This document shows positions 1-5,547 of a stretch of DNA of 7,958 nt, one piece after another. The first letter of the stretch is position 1. Each line of letters starts with the position of its first letter. The position numbers were made by a program, and so were the translations under genes. A model generated the notes under the pieces. The model did no database searches, was not told the DNA's origin, and worked only from the letters and a program-made list of their open reading frames with translations. This DNA comes from an uncultured Eubacteriales bacterium (GTDB lineage Bacteria; Bacillota; Clostridia; Christensenellales; Aristaeellaceae): assembly GCA_902782795.1 (NCBI GenBank), contig CACZOT010000349.1, positions 1 to 7,958 of the forward strand. The letters are read 5' to 3'.

Positions 1-337
1 CACTCGACGAACTCGTGCAGGCCGACCTCGTTGGTCTCGGTGGTGAACCAGGCCAGGTCCAGGCGGGCGGGACGCTTTCGCGCGGGCCGACGCTGTCCTC
101 CCAGTTAAAGCCGGCGACGAAGTTGCCGCCCGGGTAGCGCACCACGGAGACGCCCAGGTCGCACACCATTTTGATGACGTCCTTGCGGAAGCCGTTCTCG
201 TCGGCGGCGGGGTGGCCCGGCTCGTAGATGCCGCCGTACACGGCGCGGCCGAGATGCTCGATGAAGGAACCGTACAGGCGCGGATCGACGCGGCCGATCA
301 CGTAGGAACGATCGAGTTTCATGGAAGCCTTCTTCAT
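1..337 (-). CDS. abfA: GH51 alpha-L-arabinofuranosidase, N-terminal part (runs off the left edge; apparent frameshift)
   Basis: Family knowledge: GH51 enzymes release terminal alpha-L-arabinofuranosyl residues from arabinan, arabinoxylan or their oligosaccharides, usually in the cytoplasm. Seen: starting from ATG at 337 the protein begins MKKASMKLDRSYV and continues with YGSFIEHLGRAVYGGIYEPG, a DENGFRKDVI segment, VRYPGGNF and FNWEDSVGP, a near-textbook GH51 N-terminus. No signal peptide is visible. An AGGGAGG ribosome binding site lies 9 bases upstream of ATG 337, which supports that start over the internal ATG at 322. Odd: after GPRE (about position 79) the family sequence continues only in another frame, where KRPARLDLAWFTTETNEVG and LHEFVE can be read to the edge. 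One A appears missing from an AAAA run (plus-strand TTT at 76-78). This is either a real disabling mutation or a sequence error. The catalytic acid and nucleophile lie beyond the window. Family assignment is firm; intactness is not. Confidence 0.9.
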   Translation of the reverse strand, partial: MKKASMKLDRSYVIGRVDPRLYGSFIEHLGRAVYGGIYEPGHPAADENGFRKDVIKMVCDLGVSVVRYPGGNFVAGFNWEDSVGPRESVPPAWTWPGSPPRPTRSACTSSSS

Positions 338-392
338 AGGCTCGTGCCTCCCTGTATGTGAGTTTGTTTGGAAAGGAAAAACGCCTGCCTCT

Positions 393-422
393 ATTGTGCA
401 CCAGACCGGGCCCTCCTGGCAA
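393..422 (-). promoter_or_regulatory. Candidate promoter for the arabinofuranosidase gene
   Basis: Read on the minus strand, TTGCCA (422-417) is followed after 18 bases by CACAAT (398-393). This is a moderate match to a sigma-A -35/-10 pair. It would start transcription near 386 and leave a leader of about 50 bases before ATG 337. The -10 box is weak, so the call is tentative. Confidence 0.4.
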
Positions 423-430
423 GGGGGGAG

Positions 431-450
431 GGGGAAATTTTTCTTTCCCC
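431..450. promoter_or_regulatory. Inverted repeat between divergent promoters, candidate operator
   Basis: GGGGAAA (431-437) and TTTCCCC (444-450) are perfect 7-bp inverted arms around a 6-base TTTTTC spacer. The element lies between the two divergent promoters, just upstream of both -35 boxes. This position would suit a regulator acting on the arabinofuranosidase gene, the exporter gene, or both. It sits next to a G-rich tract (423-434), so part of the symmetry may come from low complexity. No regulator is identified. Confidence 0.35.
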
Positions 451-468
451 AGGGGAGGCGAAGGGCGC

Positions 469-497
469 TTGACAGGGGCGCGCCGGGGCTCTATCAT
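469..497 (+). promoter_or_regulatory. Near-consensus sigma-A promoter for the MATE-GNAT unit
   Basis: TTGACA (469-474, a perfect -35) and TATCAT (492-497, four of six matching TATAAT) are separated by the optimal 17 bases. The predicted start is near 504, giving a leader of about 35 bases to the GTG start at 539. In this GC-rich context such a match is unlikely by chance and suggests strong expression unless it is repressed. Confidence 0.75.
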
Positions 498-538
498 GGT
501 GCGGGGCCCTATCCACTGGCAAGAAAGAGGGCGGGATC

Positions 539-1864
539 GTGCAGCCCAAAAAGGAGATCTCTGCCATCCGTTTCGCGGTGCCGGTCGCGGTGGAGAACGC
601 CGCCACCACGCTGATCGGCATGGCGTATTCGGCGCTGATCGGCGGCGTGAGCGGGAGCGCCATCGCCGCGGCCAGCACCTCCAACACGTTCGTGACGCTG
701 CTCACCGCGGCGCTCACCTTCCTTACGACGGGCGCGGCGGTGCTCGTGGCGCGGCACGTCGGCGCGCGGGACATGGCCGCCGCCTCGAAGACCATGGAGC
801 AGTCGGTGGTCCTCACGGCGATCCTCTCCGTGAGCCTCTCCGTTCTGGTGATCGCCCTGGCCGGGCCGATCGCGGGGTTCCTCACGCCGGGGGAGCACGC
901 CGCGCTCTCCGGCGAGGTCGGCGCGTACCTGCGGGTGGTGATGCTCTCCTTCCCGTTCCTGATGCTCTACAATATCCTCGTGAGCGACCTGCGCGCCGCG
1001 GGCAATTCCCGCGTGTGCATGCTGGCCGCCGTGGCCATGAACCTGGTGCAGCTCCTCTCGGCGTGGGTGTTCGTGAGCCGGCTGCGCATGGGCATGATCG
1101 GCGCGGCCCTGGCCTACGTCTGCTGCCGCGCCTTCGGAGCGGCGCTGATCTTCCTGGCGGCGGCGCGCGGGGGCGGGGCGTATCATATCCACCTGCCCAA
1201 CCTCTTCCGGCCGGACCGGAGCGAATTCAAGGAGATCGCCCGCGTGGGCTCGCCCGTGGCCCTGGAGCAGGTCTCCATCCAAACGGGCTACCTCCTGGCC
1301 AACACCCTGGCGGTGGGCCTGGGCACGGCGGCGGCGAGCGTCTACAGCATCACCAACACCATCAACGCCCTGGCGAGCATTCCCCAGGGGGTGTGCACGG
1401 CCGTGGCGATGACCATCGTCGGCCAGCACATCGGCGCTCGGGACCGCGAGGGCGCCCGGCGCAGCGCCTACCAGATCTGGGCGGCGTGCCTGACGACCTG
1501 CGTCGCGCTGGGGCTGATCATCGCCCTTCTCGGCGAAAGGGTCACGCGCCTCTACACGAGCGACCCCGCCATCGCCCACGAGTGCGCGAACATGCTCTGG
1601 ATCATGCTCGGATACCAGTTCTCCGCCGGCTCCATCAATTCCGTGGACCCGGCCCTCAAGGTGGGCGGCGAGCAGAGATTCGTGATGATCCAGACGGCCG
1701 TGTGCGTCTGGCTGATCCGCCTGCCGCTGACGTGGCTGCTGGCCTACGTCCTGCATATGGGCGTCACGGGCGTGATGATCGCCAATGTCGTCAGCCTCAC
1801 CGCGCGCGCGGTGAGCGGCCTGTGGAAGCGCCACAGGAACGATTGGATCCACGATTTCGTATAA
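539..1864 (+). CDS. MATE-family multidrug/metabolite exporter
   Basis: Family knowledge: MATE (NorM/DinF-like) proteins are 12-helix inner-membrane antiporters that export cationic drugs or metabolites in exchange for Na+ or H+. Seen: 441 residues, the usual MATE length, almost entirely hydrophobic helices with short polar loops. The two-fold family repeat is visible. The first half has ENAATTLIGMAYSALIGG (about 19-36) and later TGAAVLVARHVGARD (64-78). The second half has EQVSIQTGYLLANTLAVG (243-260) and VGQHIGARDREGA (294-306). The loop around residues 149-157 reads SDLRAAGNS, like the (D)xLRAxGNT loop of the family. The start is GTG at 539, with GAGG at 527-530 eight bases upstream. The gene lies behind a near-consensus promoter and is followed after 23 bases by a GNAT gene, so the two are probably cotranscribed. 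The substrate cannot be predicted. Confidence 0.92.
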   Translation: MQPKKEISAIRFAVPVAVENAATTLIGMAYSALIGGVSGSAIAAASTSNTFVTLLTAALTFLTTGAAVLVARHVGARDMAAASKTMEQSVVLTAILSVSLSVLVIALAGPIAGFLTPGEHAALSGEVGAYLRVVMLSFPFLMLYNILVSDLRAAGNSRVCMLAAVAMNLVQLLSAWVFVSRLRMGMIGAALAYVCCRAFGAALIFLAAARGGGAYHIHLPNLFRPDRSEFKEIARVGSPVALEQVSIQTGYLLANTLAVGLGTAAASVYSITNTINALASIPQGVCTAVAMTIVGQHIGARDREGARRSAYQIWAACLTTCVALGLIIALLGERVTRLYTSDPAIAHECANMLWIMLGYQFSAGSINSVDPALKVGGEQRFVMIQTAVCVWLIRLPLTWLLAYVLHMGVTGVMIANVVSLTARAVSGLWKRHRNDWIHDFV

Positions 1865-1872
1865 TCAAACAG

Positions 1873-1890
1873 AGAGGAGTTTTCCCTGTG
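1873..1890 (+). promoter_or_regulatory. Ribosome binding site that fixes the GNAT start at GTG 1888
   Basis: AGAGGAG at 1873-1879 lies 8 bases before GTG 1888. The in-frame ATG at 1909 has no purine-rich site at a suitable distance, so the GTG is the better start. Confidence 0.7.
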
Positions 1891-2442
1891 GAACTGCGCG
1901 TTCACGCGATGAAAGAGAAATATGCCCTGCCCGCCATGGAGCTCGTGGAGGAGGTCTTCACCCAGTGGCGCGACGAGACCGAGGGCCGCACGGTGCGGCG
2001 CCTGGCCGAGGAGATCCGCTCCAAGAAGTATTACCTGCCGGAACTGGAGCTCGTCATGGTGGACGAGAAGGACGAGGTCGTCGGTTACGCGATGTTCTCG
2101 CGCTTCCTTATCGAAGGGCGCTATGAGGACGAGCTGCTGCTTCTCTCGCCTGTGGCGGTGAAGACCCGGCTGCAGCGGCGGCATATCTCCAAAGAGCTCA
2201 TCGAAGAGGGCTTCCGCCGCGCCCGCGCTCTGGGCTTCCAGGCCGTGCTCGTGGAAGGCGACCCGCGCAACTACCGCTCCCGAGGCTTCAAGACCAGCGC
2301 CGCCCACGGCATCGTCGCCGGGCCGAACATCCATCTGCCGCACGTCGACTGCCTGATGGTCAGGGAGCTCGTCCCCGGCGCGCTCGAACATATCCACGGC
2401 CAGGTCGATTATTCCTTCTACGATACCCTCCGGGAGGAGTAG
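1888..2442 (+). CDS. GNAT-family N-acetyltransferase, YhbS-like (COG3153 type)
   Basis: Family knowledge: GNAT enzymes transfer acetyl from acetyl-CoA to an amine; substrates of the YhbS-like group are largely unknown. Seen: 184 residues from GTG 1888. A helical N-terminal part is followed by ELELVMVDEKDEVVGYAMFS (52-71, strands 2-3), LLLSPVAVKTRLQRRHISKE (84-103, strand 4 and the CoA pyrophosphate loop), then an RARALGFQAVLVEGDP segment (111-126) and YRSRGF (129-134), which is the typical YhbS-like ending of the core. Odd: the CoA loop reads R-R-H-I-S where most GNATs have R-x-x-G-x-G/A, so both glycines are replaced. The strand order and the GDPxxYxxxGF-like motif keep the assignment secure. 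It lies 23 bases after the exporter gene and ends 28 bases before a terminator-like hairpin. Pairing with an exporter might suggest detoxification, but that is inference. Confidence 0.88.
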   Translation: MELRVHAMKEKYALPAMELVEEVFTQWRDETEGRTVRRLAEEIRSKKYYLPELELVMVDEKDEVVGYAMFSRFLIEGRYEDELLLLSPVAVKTRLQRRHISKELIEEGFRRARALGFQAVLVEGDPRNYRSRGFKTSAAHGIVAGPNIHLPHVDCLMVRELVPGALEHIHGQVDYSFYDTLREE

Positions 2443-2470
2443 AAAAAGCGAACCAGACGCAGCAAACACA

Positions 2471-2510
2471 GCGGGCTCCGGCGTCCTTTGGGAAGGATGC
2501 CGGAGCCCGC
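2471..2510. terminator. Bidirectional terminator hairpin between converging genes
   Basis: Arms 2471-2488 and 2493-2510 pair over 18 bp (one G-T wobble at 2483/2498) around a TGGG loop. The outer 12 bp, GCGGGCTCCGGC with GCCGGAGCCCGC, are perfect. The hairpin lies between the GNAT stop (2442) and the sulfatase-maturase stop (2530), where a shared terminator is expected. The following T-tract is poor on both strands (TAAGTATG on plus, TGTGTTTG on minus), so termination may be incomplete or the hairpin may mainly stabilise 3' ends. Confidence 0.75.
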
Positions 2511-2529
2511 TAAGTATGCGCGGCAGGTT

Positions 2530-3633
2530 TTATCTGCGCAGGAGCGCCTGCAGGCGGGGCACGGCGTACTCGTAAAACTGCTTGTAGGCCGGGCAGAAGT
2601 AATTGAGGCCGAGCTCCTCCGCGCCGCTGTCGCGGTCGCGCCGGCAGCCGCCGCGGCAGAGGCCGAACCAGCGGCAGGCGCGGCACTCCCCGGCCTGGGG
2701 GAGGGATTCCTCGATGAAGCGGCTCGCCTCCAGGGCCTTCGTTAGGTCCTCGTAGGTATCGGTGTTGAGGTTCCCGAGGCGGTAGCGGTCCAGCACGTAA
2801 AAATCGCAGGGATAGACGCTGCCGTCCGCCTCGACCACGCTCTGCATGGAGCAGCGCCCGAGCATGCCGCAGTGCTCCGGAGGCTGGCCCATCAGCGCCC
2901 CGGCGAGGTTCTCCAGGTGGCGCACGTACACGAACCGCCCGGAGGCGACGTCCCTATACCACAGGTCGAACAGCTCCTTCATGAAGCGGGCGTAGAGCGC
3001 GGGCGTGAGGGAATAGTCCGCCCGGCCGCGCGGCTCGCCGAGGGGATCCAGGCAGGGAATGTACTGCTGCCACACCAGGCCGTTTTTCATGAAGAAGGGG
3101 TAGATGCGGCCGATGTTCTTGGCCGTGTAGGCCGTGACGACCGTGAGGATGTTGAAATCCACCTTGTGGGCCTGCAGGAGCCGGGCCGCGGAGAGGATCG
3201 TCTCGAAGGTGCCCTTGCCCGCGGCGTCCACGCGCATGCGGTCGTGCACGGCCTGGGTGCCGTCCAGCGACAGGCCGACGAGGAACTTTTCCTCGTGGAG
3301 GAAGCGCGCCCATTCCTCGTCCAGCAGGGTGCCGTTGGTCTGGATGGCGAAGCGCACCGAAAGGCCCTTGGTGTTGTATTTTCGCACGAGCTCGGCAAAC
3401 AGGCGGAAGAACGCCAGCCCGCGTAGGGTGGGCTCGCCGCCCTGGAAGCCGAAGGAGACGCTGCCCTCGGCGAAATCGATCGCCCGGCGGACGACCATCT
3501 CCAGGGTCTCCTCGCTCATCATCCCGTAGGAATAGACGGCGCGGTTCATTGCCTCGTCCGCGTAGAAGCAGTATTTGCAGCGCAGGTTGCAGGCGCTCGA
3601 GGCGGGCTTGATCAGCAGGGAAAGCGCGGGCAT
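2530..3633 (-). CDS. Anaerobic sulfatase-maturating radical SAM enzyme (anSME)
   Basis: Family knowledge: anSME oxidises a Cys or Ser in the CxPxR/SxPxR motif of sulfatases to C-alpha-formylglycine, using S-adenosylmethionine and three [4Fe-4S] clusters, without oxygen. Seen: 367 residues, the family length. The radical SAM motif CNLRCKYC gives C15, C19 and C22, followed by FQGGEPTL (63-70), QTNGTLLDEEWARFL (98-112) and VGLSLDG (119-125). The C-terminal SPASM domain supplies C255, C261, C276, C317, C320, C326, C330 and C347, eight cysteines for two auxiliary clusters. It also has YPCDFY (274-279), whose D277 corresponds to the proposed catalytic base of the C. perfringens enzyme (recalled from literature). 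All key residues are intact. AAGGAGG at 3640-3646 lies 6 bases from ATG 3633. It is the last gene of a leftward three-gene unit, 27 bases after the hydrolase stop. No sulfatase is in the window. A related radical SAM peptide maturase is possible but less likely. Confidence 0.93.
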   Translation of the reverse strand: MPALSLLIKPASSACNLRCKYCFYADEAMNRAVYSYGMMSEETLEMVVRRAIDFAEGSVSFGFQGGEPTLRGLAFFRLFAELVRKYNTKGLSVRFAIQTNGTLLDEEWARFLHEEKFLVGLSLDGTQAVHDRMRVDAAGKGTFETILSAARLLQAHKVDFNILTVVTAYTAKNIGRIYPFFMKNGLVWQQYIPCLDPLGEPRGRADYSLTPALYARFMKELFDLWYRDVASGRFVYVRHLENLAGALMGQPPEHCGMLGRCSMQSVVEADGSVYPCDFYVLDRYRLGNLNTDTYEDLTKALEASRFIEESLPQAGECRACRWFGLCRGGCRRDRDSGAEELGLNYFCPAYKQFYEYAVPRLQALLRR

Positions 3634-3660
3634 GGAAAGCCTCCTTATCGATTCGCGTGG

Positions 3661-4371
3661 TCAGATTTCGGCAAAGAGCAGTCCCTCCTCGCCCAGAGGC
3701 AGACGGGCGGCGATCCTTCCTTCGGAAAAGAGGTACGCCCCGCCCAGACTGTCCGGATCGCGGGAGAGGGAATTGACCATCAGGGCCCGAGGCGCGGCCC
3801 CGTACGCCTGCAGGGCGTAGGAGGGAAGCTCGCGCGGCCATTCCTCCGCGGTGAAGTCCACATACACCGGCCAGAGGAGCAGATCGCAGGGGGCGAAGCG
3901 CTCCGGGCAGACCCACAGATCTCCGCACAGGGCGACGCGGCAGAGCCGCCCGCGGTAGAGGAACGCGCCGGTGTCCGCGCCTTCGCGGTAATGGCGGTCC
4001 GTGCGCGAGACCACCCGCCAGCCCGGCGAGACGCGCCGGTAATTGCGCAGGATCCGCCCGCCGGAGAAGAGCGCGGCGGAGGAATAGAGGGACTCGCCGT
4101 CGCGCTCGATATAGCCCATGAGGACGTCCGCGCCGGTGTGGGCGCTGAGGCGGCCCAGCTCCGCCAGGGGAGCGCTGTCCCGGGGCAGGCCGATCCAGCG
4201 GTCCCGCTCCCAGTTCCAGGAAAGAGCGTCGAACCCCTGGAGGAAGCTCTCGCCGAAGACGACCAGCTCCGCGCCGCCCTCGGCGGCCCGGCGAATGAAG
4301 CGCGCCGCCCGCTCGAGGTTATGGGCGACGTCCCCGTTTCGGAAAAGACACGACGCGAGCGCGGCGCGCAT
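3661..4371 (-). CDS. Carbon-nitrogen hydrolase (nitrilase superfamily) with Arg at the catalytic Lys position
   Basis: Family knowledge: nitrilase-superfamily enzymes hydrolyse amide, nitrile or N-carbamoyl C-N bonds with a Glu-Lys-Cys triad. Seen: 236 residues, slightly short for the usual 260-300. The N-terminal pattern ends in AELVVFGESFLQGF (34-47) with Glu41. CGDLWVCPE (149-157) matches the family CxDxxxPE pattern, with Cys149 as nucleophile. The C-terminus GGAYLFSEGRI to GEEGLLFAEI resembles the usual closing strands. Odd: the YRKxHL-like site that normally gives the Lys reads NYRRVSPGW (110-118), so Arg113 replaces Lys. This may define a distinct subfamily or a changed activity. ATG 4371 has AAAGGAG at 4382-4388, overlapping the TAA of the upstream methyltransferase, so translation of the two is probably coupled. 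The substrate is unknown. Confidence 0.85.
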   Translation of the reverse strand: MRAALASCLFRNGDVAHNLERAARFIRRAAEGGAELVVFGESFLQGFDALSWNWERDRWIGLPRDSAPLAELGRLSAHTGADVLMGYIERDGESLYSSAALFSGGRILRNYRRVSPGWRVVSRTDRHYREGADTGAFLYRGRLCRVALCGDLWVCPERFAPCDLLLWPVYVDFTAEEWPRELPSYALQAYGAAPRALMVNSLSRDPDSLGGAYLFSEGRIAARLPLGEEGLLFAEI

Positions 4372-4386
4372 GGTCGAACATCTCCT

Positions 4387-5391
4387 TTACAGGCGCTGGG
4401 CGGGAAACAGCGCGGCCTTTTTGCCGTTGACGAGCAGATCCACCCGCGGTTCGAAGCGGAAAAGCCCGCCAAAGCGCGCGGCGGCCGCCTCGAATTCGCG
4501 CTTTGCGGCGGTGAGCACGCACATCCGTCCGCCCGGCGCGAGTGCGTGGGCGAAGCCGTCCAGCATCCGGGCGTAGAATTCCTCCGCGGGCATGGGCAGG
4601 GGCTCCCACAGGCCCCAGGGCGGATCGGCGGCGAGCTCGGTGACGGAGGCGGCAGGCAGATCCTCCGAGAGGCGCAGGGCGTCCCGCCGGGCGATCTCGG
4701 CCCCAGTCAGGCTCGTTTTCCCGCGCATGTGGGCGACCATGGCCGGGTCGAGATCGGAGAGGATCAGCCGCGCGCAGGGCCCGGCCCTGCGCCGCGCCTC
4801 GCCCGTGGCGCCGTGTCCGGCGAAGGGATCGAGGAACACGCCCCCGGCCGACGGCGCGCACATCTCCACCATGCAGGCGGTGACGGCGGGGGAGAGCTCG
4901 CCGCGCGCCAGCGTCCTGGGGGTGCCCTCGCGGCGCGTCAGGCGCAGCAGAAGGAGTGAGAAGCCCTCGCTGCGCCGCAGGAGCAGCAGCTCCGTCTGCG
5001 GGGAAACGCGGTCCGGCCGCGCCGCGGTCACGCTTCGCTCCATGGCCGCGCGCACGCCGCCGTTCACGGCCGCGAGGCGGTTCTGGTCGGAAAACATCAC
5101 CCGGAAGGTGCGAAAGGCATAGCGGCGCATGGCGTCGTTCGCCGCGCGCAGGGCTCTGTCGTCCCGCGCGGCGCGGGCGGCGGTCTTCTCCAGCGAAGCC
5201 GCGCCGGGCCAGCGGGCGAGGACGAGATAGGTGTTCTGGAACACCTCCAGGCGCGGCGTCTTTCCGGCGCAGCGGTACAGGATCGCCCCGCCCAGACTCT
5301 GTTCCAGGGCAAAGGAGGGCAAACCGCGCGCCGCGACGCGCGCCGCCGGTCCCTCCAGACCCGCCGGGCAGGTCGAATAAAACAGGTCCAT
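4387..5391 (-). CDS. Class I SAM-dependent RNA methyltransferase, Trm11/Trm14/RlmL-like
   Basis: Family knowledge: this UPF0020-type domain methylates guanosine N2 in tRNA or rRNA using S-adenosylmethionine. Seen: 334 residues from ATG 5391. About 130 N-terminal residues start DLFYSTCPAGLE, like the opening of TrmN/RlmL-type proteins. They are followed by GELSPAVTACM (164-174, the 'LxPxxA' segment before the catalytic domain), VFLDPFAGHGATGE (185-198, SAM motif I), SDLDPAM (212-218, acidic ribose-binding end of strand 2) and DPPWG (256-260, catalytic motif IV of amino-group methyltransferases). A complete THUMP domain is not obvious in the N-terminal part, which may be degenerate. An extended start at GTG 5397 leaves only about one base between it and the ribosome binding site, so ATG 5391 is preferred. 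It is the first gene of the leftward unit and ends 15 bases before the hydrolase. The exact target base is unknown. Confidence 0.85.
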   Translation of the reverse strand: MDLFYSTCPAGLEGPAARVAARGLPSFALEQSLGGAILYRCAGKTPRLEVFQNTYLVLARWPGAASLEKTAARAARDDRALRAANDAMRRYAFRTFRVMFSDQNRLAAVNGGVRAAMERSVTAARPDRVSPQTELLLLRRSEGFSLLLLRLTRREGTPRTLARGELSPAVTACMVEMCAPSAGGVFLDPFAGHGATGEARRRAGPCARLILSDLDPAMVAHMRGKTSLTGAEIARRDALRLSEDLPAASVTELAADPPWGLWEPLPMPAEEFYARMLDGFAHALAPGGRMCVLTAAKREFEAAAARFGGLFRFEPRVDLLVNGKKAALFPAQRL

Positions 5392-5404
5392 CGCCACACC
5401 TCCA
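5389..5404 (-). promoter_or_regulatory. Ribosome binding site fixing the methyltransferase start at ATG 5391
   Basis: On the minus strand GGAGG (5403-5399) is followed by 7 bases and then ATG 5391. The alternative GTG at 5397 almost touches the site, so it is an implausible start. Confidence 0.7.
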
Positions 5405-5412
5405 CTGTATCT

Positions 5413-5421
5413 ATCATATCA
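5413..5421 (-). promoter_or_regulatory. Candidate extended -10 promoter of the leftward methyltransferase operon
   Basis: Minus strand reads TGATATGAT (5421-5413): a TATGAT -10 box preceded by the extended TGn element. No good -35 box is visible 17 bases upstream, which is acceptable for an extended -10 promoter. Transcription would start near 5406, giving a leader of about 15 bases that just includes the ribosome binding site. Confidence 0.45.
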
Positions 5422-5423
5422 CC

Positions 5424-5457
5424 AATTCGCCCTCGGGGAAAGACGCGCGCGCGAATT
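5424..5457. repeat. AATTCGC / GCGAATT inverted pair flanking a CG-repeat
   Basis: AATTCGC (5424-5430) and GCGAATT (5451-5457) are perfect 7-bp inverted copies separated by 20 bases; the flanking CC and GG also match if one A is bulged. The intervening DNA ends in a (CG)5 run (5444-5453) that overlaps the right arm. The pair lies between the divergent promoters and could be a two-site regulator target. Chance similarity in this short region cannot be excluded. Confidence 0.3.
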
Positions 5458-5461
5458 TGGG

Positions 5462-5491
5462 TTGACGGGAGCGGCGCGCGGGCGGTATACT
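5462..5491 (+). promoter_or_regulatory. Sigma-A promoter of the sugar isomerase/dehydrogenase operon
   Basis: TTGACG (5462-5467, five of six consensus) and TATACT (5486-5491, five of six TATAAT) are separated by 18 bases. The predicted start is around 5498, about 50 bases before the first start codon. A 22-bp palindrome overlaps that start. Confidence 0.72.
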
Positions 5492-5494
5492 GAT

Positions 5495-5516
5495 GGCTGG
5501 AACCGAGGTTCCTGCC
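5495..5516. promoter_or_regulatory. 22-bp palindrome at the transcription start, candidate repressor operator
   Basis: The sequence has arms GGC-T-GGAACC and GGTTCC-T-GCC around a central GA: 9 of 10 positions per arm are complementary, with one T-T mismatch (5498/5513). It begins 4 bases after the -10 box and covers the predicted +1, the classic place for a repressor operator. The same bases could instead form a hairpin at the very 5' end of the mRNA (stem GGAAC/GTTCC with a CGAG loop) and protect the transcript. No regulator gene is in the window. Confidence 0.5.
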
Positions 5517-5547
5517 AACAGAAGAAGGAATAGAGGAGGCGGCCGCC

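Noticed and set aside
423..465. G-rich tracts as a possible G-quadruplex
   Set aside because: Runs GGGGGG, GGGGG, GGGG and GGG are present, but one loop is 17 bases long and contains C-tracts that would pair with the Gs, so a stable canonical quadruplex is unlikely.
105..497. 130-codon minus-strand open frame covering the arabinofuranosidase start
   Set aside because: Its translation is Arg/Pro-rich without family similarity, and it is out of frame with the clear GH51 N-terminus.
509..1852. 447-codon antisense open frame opposite the exporter
   Set aside because: The translation is His-, Arg- and Glu-rich low-complexity sequence typical of the strand opposite GC-rich genes, while the plus strand gives a clear MATE protein.
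358..2442. 694-codon open frame spanning the exporter region and ending in the GNAT
   Set aside because: Only the part from GTG 1888 looks like a protein. The upstream portion is rich in Arg, Gly and Pro, reads across the MATE gene in another frame, and is an artefact of high GC with few stop codons.
5444..5453. (CG)5 run as a Z-DNA-forming element
   Set aside because: Too short to be notable in a genome this GC-rich; kept only as part of the inverted-pair description.
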